A stretch of DNA of 64,000 bases from Polaromonas sp. (GTDB lineage Bacteria > Pseudomonadota > Gammaproteobacteria > Burkholderiales > Burkholderiaceae_C), in the NCBI GenBank assembly GCA_025362315.1, contig JANYGP010000019.1, positions 1-64,000 on the forward strand, given 5' to 3'. The stretch's first letter is position 1, and every line of letters starts with the position of its first letter. Positions 57,429-64,000 of this stretch are shown piece after piece. The notes under the pieces were generated by a model. It was given only the letters and a program-made list of their open reading frames with translations, did no database searches and had not been told where the DNA came from. Both the position numbers and the translations under genes were made by a program.

Positions 57429-58844
57429 ATGCTAGAAATCGAAACCGACTACCTGGTCATAGGCGCAGGCGCGGTGGGGCTGGCGTTTGCCGACACCCTG
57501 CTGGCTGAGACCAACGCCCACATCACCCTCATTGACCGGCATGGCAAGCCAGGCGGGCACTGGAACGATGCTTACCCGTTTGTGGCGCTGCACCAGCCAT
57601 CGGCTTTTTACGGTGTCAACTCAATGGCGTTGGGGTCAGACCACAAAGACACTTTTGGCGCGAACAGTGGTTGTTATGAGCTTGCGTCGGGCGCTGAAGT
57701 CTCCAGTTATTTTGACAAGGTGATGCACCAAAAGCTGCTGCCCAGTGGCCGCGTCCGGTACCACCCCATGTGTGACTACGTGGGCAATGGCAGGTTTGTG
57801 TCGATTCTGTCGGGCGACGAAACGCAGGTCACTGTCCGCAAAAAAACAGTGGATGCAACCTACTACGGCACAACGGTGCCCGCCACGCACACACCCAAAT
57901 ACGCGGTCGCCGATGACGCCTGGCTGGTCACGCCCACCGGGCTGGCCCAGCTGTGGCAACAGCAGGCAGCAGGCAAGCCGCGGCGTCCGCAGCATTTTGC
58001 GATTCTCGGCGCGGGCAAAACAGCCATGGACGTTGGCGTGTGGCTGATCAATTCAGGCGCGTCACCCGACAGCATCAGCTGGGTCATGCCGCGTGATTCC
58101 TGGCTGGTCAATCGCCTGCACACGCAGCCTGGCATGGCGTTTTTTGACCAGGCCATTGGCGGGCAGGCCAACCTGATGGAGGCGTTTGCCAAAGCAGCTT
58201 CACTGGACGATCTGTTTGCCCGGCTGGAAGCCTGTGATGCCATGCTGCGCATCTTTCCAGACCACCCGCCCAGCATGTTCCACTACGCCACGATGTCCAA
58301 AGGTGAGATCAGGCTTTTGCGCAAAATCAAAAACGTGATCCGCATGGGGCATGTGCATGCAGTGGAGCGCACGGCGCTGCAGCTGGCGCAAGGCCGTGTC
58401 GAGCTGCCTGACTGCACGGTGTGCATTGACTGCACAGCCTCTGCCGTTGAACGCCGCCCTTCAGTGCCGATATTCAACGGCAACACACTGACGCTGCAAA
58501 TGGTCCGCGTGCCACAACCTGCTTTCAGCGCAGCGCTGGTTGCCTACATTGAAGCGCACTACGCTGACGACGCCGCCAAAAACAAACTGTGTATCCCGGT
58601 ACCGCTGCCAGATGATTTGCGCAGTTATCTGCCCGCAACCATGACCAGCATGATGAACCAGTTTGCCTGGGGTCAGGACAAAGCTTTGCGCAACTGGATA
58701 CACAGCAGCCGCCTGGATGGTTTTGGCAAGGTGATTGCGGCGGTTGATCCGCTAGACGCGCCCAAAATGGCAATTCTGGAGCGGTTCAAAACCAATGCAA
58801 AAGGTGCTATTGCCAACATACCGAGGCTGATGGCAACGACTTGA
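57429..58844 (+). CDS. NAD(P)/FAD-binding oxidoreductase
   Basis: TDYLVIGAGAVGLAFADTLLAETNAHITLIDRHGKPGGHWNDAYPFVALHQPSAFYGVNS. Confidence 0.82.
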   Translation: MLEIETDYLVIGAGAVGLAFADTLLAETNAHITLIDRHGKPGGHWNDAYPFVALHQPSAFYGVNSMALGSDHKDTFGANSGCYELASGAEVSSYFDKVMHQKLLPSGRVRYHPMCDYVGNGRFVSILSGDETQVTVRKKTVDATYYGTTVPATHTPKYAVADDAWLVTPTGLAQLWQQQAAGKPRRPQHFAILGAGKTAMDVGVWLINSGASPDSISWVMPRDSWLVNRLHTQPGMAFFDQAIGGQANLMEAFAKAASLDDLFARLEACDAMLRIFPDHPPSMFHYATMSKGEIRLLRKIKNVIRMGHVHAVERTALQLAQGRVELPDCTVCIDCTASAVERRPSVPIFNGNTLTLQMVRVPQPAFSAALVAYIEAHYADDAAKNKLCIPVPLPDDLRSYLPATMTSMMNQFAWGQDKALRNWIHSSRLDGFGKVIAAVDPLDAPKMAILERFKTNAKGAIANIPRLMATT

Positions 58845-58856
58845 CAAATGCCTGTT

Positions 58857-58900
58857 TGCTCCTAAAAAAGTAGCTGCCAGCGCCCACATTGATTGGCTTG
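58857..58900 (+). repeat. Dispersed ~50-bp repeat, copy O (diverged 3' half)
   Basis: tgctcctaaaaaagtagctgccagcgcccacattgattggctt. Confidence 0.6.
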
Positions 58901-58949
58901 GGGACTAATATGGTACTTAAAAACACTTCTGGATGGGTTTTTGGACGCT

Positions 58950-59126
58950 TCAGGCTTGCGGTTCAGGTGCGGGTGCACCGTCGGCTGGGAATTCCCCGTC
59001 CACATCGGTTCCGTCATCTGGCTCGTCAGGTTTGCCTTCGGCCTTGCGCTTTAACTTGTCTTCTTTTTTGCGCTTCTTGGCCAGCTCTTTCTGACGTTTT
59101 TCGTAACCATAATTGGGAGTTGCCAC
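58950..59126 (-). CDS. Small highly charged conserved hypothetical protein (58 aa, GTG start; missed by the ORF track length cutoff)
   Basis: VATPNYGYEKRQKELAKKRKKEDKLKRKAEGKPDEPDDGTDVDGEFPADGAPAPEPQA*. Confidence 0.7.
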   Translation of the reverse strand: MATPNYGYEKRQKELAKKRKKEDKLKRKAEGKPDEPDDGTDVDGEFPADGAPAPEPQA

Positions 59127-59152
59127 AGGCTGCTTTCGTTTGTATGTTTGGT

Positions 59153-60376
59153 CTACTGTAATGCATCGCCCTGATTCATTTTCAGCAGGGCCTGGGCCAG
59201 GTCTGCCTGCAAATCAGCAACTGCTTCCAGCCCAACAGAAAAGCGCACCAACCCTCCCGGGTAGGCCCAAGGTGTGGTGCGCAGGCTGGGAACGTCGTAC
59301 GGCGCGCACAGGCTCATCGGTCCGGCCCAGCTGTAGCCCAACTTGAAAAGCTGGAGGCTGTCGCAAAAACGGTCAATCTGCATTTGCGTGAACTCAGGCT
59401 TGAACACCACACTGAACAGGCAGGCCGCTGCCGTGCAGTCGCGTTTGAAAATTTCATGTCCGGGCGAGCCGGGAAGTGCCGGGTGCAGCACGGCGGCTAC
59501 TTGCGCCTGGCCTTGCATCCACGTGGCCACTGAACGCGTGGCGGTGTCCTGGGCTGCGTAACGCAGGGCAATCGTGTTCAAGCCGCGCAGCACCAATTCA
59601 GCGTCATTGCCTGCCACACCGTAGCCAACCCGCATGTGACAAAAATGAATCAGATGGTGCAGCGCTTCGTTTCGGGTCACGATCGAGCCCATCAGCACAT
59701 CGGCCCCGCCGCTCGGGTATTTGGTCAGCGCATGGGCAGAAATGTCAGCACCCAGGTCAAAAGCATTGAAAGCAATGCCTGCGCCCCAGGTGTTGTCAAG
59801 CGCCGTGACGATGCCTTGCGGGTGGCTGTCGGCATGTGCCTTGACTGCTGCACACAGCGCCGGCAGGTCAGGAAACTCCAGCGTAATACTGCCGGGTGCT
59901 TCAAGCCAGACCAGGCGCGTCCTGGGGCTTAATTTAGCGGCCAGATCTGCCGGATTTATCGGGTCGTAGTACTGGTGCGTCACACCCCAGGCTGCCAGCT
60001 CGCCGCTGGCAAACGCCTTGTTCGGACCGTATGCGTTGTCCGGGATCAGCAGCTCATCACCACTTTTCAAAAGCGCCATGCCCACCAGTACCACTGCTGC
60101 CAGACCGCTGGGCACCAGCGTGCAGTATTGGCCGCCTTCCAGGCTGGCAATTCGCTCCTCCAACAAAAACGTGGTGGGTGTGCCGTGCAGGCCGTAGGTG
60201 TAGCCGGTCTTGTGCCGCCAGTCCCTGGCCCGCAGAGCAGCCACATTCGGGAAAATAACGGTTGATGCCCTGTGAATGGCGGGCGGGACAGCTTCAAATC
60301 CTGGCGGCGGCTTGTAGGGATGGTGAATCAGCGCCGTGGGCAGTTGGGGGCTTGGTGGGGTCATTGGATCGGTCAT
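59153..60376 (-). CDS. metC: Cystathionine beta-lyase / Cys-Met metabolism PLP-dependent enzyme
   Basis: YTYGLHGTPTTFLLEERIASLEGGQYCTLVPSGLAAV, ALDNTWGAGIAFNAFDLGADISAHALTKYPSGGADVLMG. Confidence 0.9.
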   Translation of the reverse strand: MTDPMTPPSPQLPTALIHHPYKPPPGFEAVPPAIHRASTVIFPNVAALRARDWRHKTGYTYGLHGTPTTFLLEERIASLEGGQYCTLVPSGLAAVVLVGMALLKSGDELLIPDNAYGPNKAFASGELAAWGVTHQYYDPINPADLAAKLSPRTRLVWLEAPGSITLEFPDLPALCAAVKAHADSHPQGIVTALDNTWGAGIAFNAFDLGADISAHALTKYPSGGADVLMGSIVTRNEALHHLIHFCHMRVGYGVAGNDAELVLRGLNTIALRYAAQDTATRSVATWMQGQAQVAAVLHPALPGSPGHEIFKRDCTAAACLFSVVFKPEFTQMQIDRFCDSLQLFKLGYSWAGPMSLCAPYDVPSLRTTPWAYPGGLVRFSVGLEAVADLQADLAQALLKMNQGDALQ

Positions 60377-60515
60377 GCATTTATGGTAACGCCTCGCCTG
60401 GCTTGAACTTCATGACAGCAAGTCAGGAAAGTCGCTGACAGGTTTCAATGACCGGCCTTGATACCGTCTGTGTGAGTCTCAAAACCAAATGCCAGTTATG
60501 GCATCAATCTAAAAA

Positions 60516-61016
60516 ATGGACTGGAAAATCTGGACGTTCAACACGCCAATTGTGCTGGTATCAGCCGCCTTGATGGAACCCTTTGCCTGGTTTGTGCACC
60601 ATCATGTGATGCATGGCTTTGGCTGGGGCTGGCACGCGTCGCATCACCGCGGCCAACACGCCAGCTCAGCGCTTTTCGAGCGCAATGATTTGTACGCTGT
60701 TGTCTTTGCAGCAGTGGCAATTGTTTTGATCGCTGTGGGCACGTATACGTATGACCCGTTGCGATGGGTAGGTTATGGCATGACCTCATACGGCCTGATT
60801 TACTTCGTCGTGCATGACGGCATGGTGCACCAGCGCTGGCCCTTCACATGGGTTCCAAGGCGCGGCTATTTGAAGACGTTGTATCAGGCCCATCGACTGC
60901 ACCATGCAAGCGCCCACCAGGTCAACACGGTGTCCCTGGGCTTTCTTTATGCTTCGCCTGCAAATCGCCTCAAGCAGCAGTTTCAGGCTGACCAAAAAAA
61001 TCAGGGTGTCAAGTAG
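60516..61016 (+). CDS. crtZ: Beta-carotene hydroxylase (sterol desaturase/CrtZ type)
   Basis: HHHVMHGFGWGWHASHHRGQHASSALFERNDLYAVVFA, HDGMVHQRWPF, YQAHRLHHA. Confidence 0.9.
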   Translation: MDWKIWTFNTPIVLVSAALMEPFAWFVHHHVMHGFGWGWHASHHRGQHASSALFERNDLYAVVFAAVAIVLIAVGTYTYDPLRWVGYGMTSYGLIYFVVHDGMVHQRWPFTWVPRRGYLKTLYQAHRLHHASAHQVNTVSLGFLYASPANRLKQQFQADQKNQGVK

Positions 61017-61054
61017 AAGTTGCACACCATCGATGACGCCATCCAGGATTCAAT

Positions 61055-61987
61055 TTACAAAGGTCGGGTCCACAACATCGCAGAGCGGGGGCATGGCCGA
61101 TGCATCTGTGCCGCAAGCGCAATTGCGGCCCCGCTTGCGACAAACCACAGCTTGACGGCTGGGGACGAAGCAATGCGCTGGTCCCATGCGCAGGCGCCGT
61201 GCGACTTCACATTTCTGCCAATGTTGCGGTAAACACCGTGTGCAGTGGCAACAGACCAGGCCGACCGCAATGGCAACGCACCAATGCCATGGCTCGCAGA
61301 CAGGTAGTAAGGGTCTGCTGCATCGACCAGCCGGGTTGCCACCCGCCCCAGAGCCGCCCGCTTCTGACTGTCCAGAATTTGGGCCGTGAAGTGAATGCCT
61401 TCTTCCAGCAACCACTCACGCGGCAGGTACACACGGTTGACAGTTGCGTCTTCCACCACGTCCCGGGCAATGTTGGTCAGCTGAAACGCCATGCCCAAAT
61501 CACTGGCGCGGTCCAGCGTGGCCGCATCGCGGCGCCCCATCACCAGGCTCATCATCACGCCCACCACACCGGCCACCCGCCAGCAATAAGCCAACAGCAT
61601 GCCCAGGCTGTTGTAACTGGTGTGTTCAACGTCCATCCGGTAGCCGGCCAGATGCTCCAGCGGATAGTGCCCCGGGATGTCATGGCGCTGAATCACTTCG
61701 GCCAGACCCATAAAAACAGGGTGATCTGTGGGCGTTCCGGCAATGGCCAGGCGGGTGAGGTTTTCTAGCTTGTCCAGTCTGCGAAGGCCATCCCACTGCG
61801 CGCTTTCGCGTTGACCAAATCCCAGATTCTGCCCGTCGATCGTGTCATCACAATGGCGGCACCAGGCATACAGCATCATGGCGCTTTCACGGGTTGGTGC
61901 CTGGAACAGGCGCGAGGCAGCGGCAAAACTTTTGGAGCCGGCTGCAATGCATTGGGCTGCGTTTTTAACCACCAGATCGCGTTTCAC
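61055..61987 (-). CDS. crtB: Phytoene synthase
   Basis: KSFAAASRLFQAPTRESAMMLYAWCRHCDDTIDG, LGMAFQLTNIARDVVEDATVNRVYLP. Confidence 0.95.
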   Translation of the reverse strand: MKRDLVVKNAAQCIAAGSKSFAAASRLFQAPTRESAMMLYAWCRHCDDTIDGQNLGFGQRESAQWDGLRRLDKLENLTRLAIAGTPTDHPVFMGLAEVIQRHDIPGHYPLEHLAGYRMDVEHTSYNSLGMLLAYCWRVAGVVGVMMSLVMGRRDAATLDRASDLGMAFQLTNIARDVVEDATVNRVYLPREWLLEEGIHFTAQILDSQKRAALGRVATRLVDAADPYYLSASHGIGALPLRSAWSVATAHGVYRNIGRNVKSHGACAWDQRIASSPAVKLWFVASGAAIALAAQMHRPCPRSAMLWTRPL

Positions 61988-62013
61988 ATGTGCCTCATGA
62001 ATTGCTGCAACGA

Positions 62014-62068
62014 ATTGCCTCGTAATTGCCTCGTTATTGCCTCGTTATTGCCTCGTTATTGCCTCGTT
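62014..62068. repeat. 11-bp tandem repeat (ATTGCCTCGTT) x5 in crtI-crtB intergenic region
   Basis: ATTGCCTCGTA then four ATTGCCTCGTT units; overlaps the crtI stop codon. Confidence 0.93.
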
Positions 62069-63563
62069 ATTGCGTTTCCGTCAGCGTTTCCAGCATCAGG
62101 CCAGCCGTTGCTTTGGCAGAGCCCACCACGCCGGGAATTCCGGCGCCAGGATGCGTTCCAGCACCCACAATGTACAAGTTGGAAATGACCGAGTCGCGGT
62201 TGTGCGGCCTGAACCAGGCGCTTTGTGTCAAAACAGGTTCAAGCGAAAAAGCTGAACCGTGTTCTGCCGCCAGCTCGTCTCGAAAGTCAGCAGGCGTGAA
62301 AATCCGGCAGGTGAGCAAGTCGCTGCGAAGCCCCGGAATGTAGCGCTCTTCCAAATAAGCCAAAATCCGGTCCCGCAGCTTGGGGCCCTCAACTGCCCAA
62401 TCAACCGGCGCATGCCCTAAGTGTGGCACCGGTGCCAGCACACAGTGGGCAGAGCATCCCGGTGGTGCCAGGCTGGCGTCAGTCACGCTGGGGGAATGCA
62501 GGTACAAAGAAAAATCTTCAGGCAATTCGTGGCCGTGAAAAATATCGTGAATCAGGTCGCGATACCCGGCCCCAAAGCAGACAACATGGTGGCGCAACTG
62601 GGGCTGCTCTTTTTTCAAACCGAAATGGATCACAAAGAGCGACATGCTGAATCGCTTGGACTGCAGGCGTTGCGTCTCTTGAATGCCTCTGGCCTCCCCG
62701 GCCAGCAAATTGCGATAGGTGTGCACCACATCTGCGTTGGACGCAACCTGGTCAAACGGCAGCTGTACGCCGCCTGTCCATACCGCCACGGCCCGGTTGC
62801 CCTTGAGTTCGATCCGCTCGACTGGTGAATTGAGTTTGAGCGTGCCACCCAGCTCTTTGAACAGCTGCAGCATGGCGCGCACCAGTGCGCCAGTACCGCC
62901 GCGCGGAAACCACACGCCGCCATGCCGTTCGAGCGCATGAATCAGTGTGTAGATCGACGACGTCTCAAACGGATTGCCACCCACCAGCAGGCAGTGAAAC
63001 GAAAACAACTGCCGCAAATGCTCATCTTCAATAAACCGGGACACGGTGGAGTAAACGCTTTTCCAGGCCTGCAGGCGCAGCAGTTGCGGGCCAGCCTGCA
63101 CCATGCTGCGAAAGCTTAAAAAAACCGTGCTGCCCAACTTGACATAGCCCTGGTCAAAAGCTGCTTGTGAAAATTTTAAAAATTCACGATAACCGGCGAC
63201 ATCGTCCGGGTTCAGGGCAAAGATTTGACGGTCCAGCTCCTCTTGGTCGTCGGCATAGTCAAAGTGGGTGCCGTCCTCCCAGCACAGCCGGTAAAAAGGC
63301 GCCACGGGGAGCAAATCCACATAGTCAGAAAGCTTGCGCCCTGACAATGAAAACAGTTGCTCCAGAGACACTGGATCGGTAATGACAGTCGGGCCCGCAT
63401 CAAAGGTAAAGCCGCTGTCTTCATACACATAGGCACGGCCACCGGGCTTGTCTCGCGCTTCCAGTATGGTGGTGCTGATGCCGGCTGATTGCAGCCGTAT
63501 TGCCAGGGCAATGCCGCCAAATCCGGACCCAATCACAACAGCAGTTTTAGGCGATGAACTCAT
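62067..63563 (-). CDS. crtI: Phytoene desaturase
   Basis: AVVIGSGFGGIALAIRLQSAGISTTILEARDKPGGRAYVYEDSGFTFDAGPTVITDP; C-terminal GAGTHPGAGIPGVVGSAKAT. Confidence 0.96.
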   Translation of the reverse strand: MSSSPKTAVVIGSGFGGIALAIRLQSAGISTTILEARDKPGGRAYVYEDSGFTFDAGPTVITDPVSLEQLFSLSGRKLSDYVDLLPVAPFYRLCWEDGTHFDYADDQEELDRQIFALNPDDVAGYREFLKFSQAAFDQGYVKLGSTVFLSFRSMVQAGPQLLRLQAWKSVYSTVSRFIEDEHLRQLFSFHCLLVGGNPFETSSIYTLIHALERHGGVWFPRGGTGALVRAMLQLFKELGGTLKLNSPVERIELKGNRAVAVWTGGVQLPFDQVASNADVVHTYRNLLAGEARGIQETQRLQSKRFSMSLFVIHFGLKKEQPQLRHHVVCFGAGYRDLIHDIFHGHELPEDFSLYLHSPSVTDASLAPPGCSAHCVLAPVPHLGHAPVDWAVEGPKLRDRILAYLEERYIPGLRSDLLTCRIFTPADFRDELAAEHGSAFSLEPVLTQSAWFRPHNRDSVISNLYIVGAGTHPGAGIPGVVGSAKATAGLMLETLTETQ

Positions 63564-64000
63564 GAATTGGCTCCACTGGCACGATTGGACCGATCAGCAC
63601 GACTGGCCAAAGCGCGCGGTGTGATAAACGCCGCACGCAGGGCAGCGCCCATGGCCACAGGCGGCTTGCCGGTGAGGATGCGTAGCTTGTCAAACGGATT
63701 GAGCCGTGCTGCATAAAACCGCTTGATAAGCGGCAGCGGCAACCCATAAAAACGCTCAAACACCCGCCAGCGCTCGTTGGGCACTGCGGCAAAAAACAGC
63801 ATGCGGTTCAGCAACCTGAAAAAGCCCTGTTCATGCCAGCGCCGGATGGCGTGGGTTTGCATTGAGCCAAACAAATTTTCTGCGCCCATTTGCGCGGGCG
63901 AAAGCGATGCAAGATGATCGGCAAACCGAACCGCATCTGGCAGGCTGTAACCAGTCGCAGGGTTGAAAAAACCGCCAGCCAAACCTGATTTCACGACACC
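63560..64000 (-). CDS. crtY: Lycopene beta-cyclase, truncated by window end
   Basis: GLAGGFFNPATGYSLPDAVRFADHLA...FRLLNRMLFFAAVPNERWRVFERFYGLPLPLIKRFYAARL; ATGA overlap with crtI. Confidence 0.9.
   Translation of the reverse strand, partial: GVVKSGLAGGFFNPATGYSLPDAVRFADHLASLSPAQMGAENLFGSMQTHAIRRWHEQGFFRLLNRMLFFAAVPNERWRVFERFYGLPLPLIKRFYAARLNPFDKLRILTGKPPVAMGAALRAAFITPRALASRADRSNRASGANS

Noticed and set aside
62014-62068. Possible CRISPR or phage attachment repeat
   Set aside because: Short contiguous 11-mers without spacers, no integrase nearby

Overview
The window looks like about 64 kb of chromosome from a Burkholderiales/Comamonadaceae-type bacterium. This is inferred from gene content and style only; no search was run. 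Most of it is ordinary housekeeping: glmM, folP, ftsH, rlmE, YhbY, prlC/M3 peptidase, rpiA, pyrD, ompR-envZ, rlmB, mnmH and a carotenoid cluster crtZ/crtB/crtI/crtY at the right end. Points worth a second look: (1) A dispersed repeat of about 50 bp (core AGTAGCTGCTtGCGCcCGTATTA...GGGCTACAGCC), with about 15 copies identified by eye. Most are intergenic. Four lie in sense, in the same reading frame, inside unrelated CDSs: two form the signal peptide core and two make an internal AT-T-AASA-N peptide. Two more lie antisense in coding DNA. One near-perfect palindromic copy supplies both stop codons of a convergent gene pair. This resembles the Rickettsia palindromic element phenomenon. (2) An IS1-like element of about 2.28 kb with perfect 21-bp inverted repeats and an 8-bp target duplication. 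It carries a P63C-domain gene and a small basic-protein gene as passengers and sits just upstream of a penicillin acylase gene. (3) A TonB receptor / DUF4331 / lipoprotein / TPR / HupE-UreJ-like cluster, which may be an uncharacterised envelope uptake system. (4) A decayed zone at 42.4-45.5 kb with an intact VapBC-like pair, a HigBA-like pair whose toxin has a premature amber codon, and remnants of an arsenic locus (arsH and arsC 3' fragments, frameshifted aquaporin). (5) A frameshifted FHA/adenylate cyclase gene. (6) Several short tandem repeats overlapping gene ends, starts or upstream regions.
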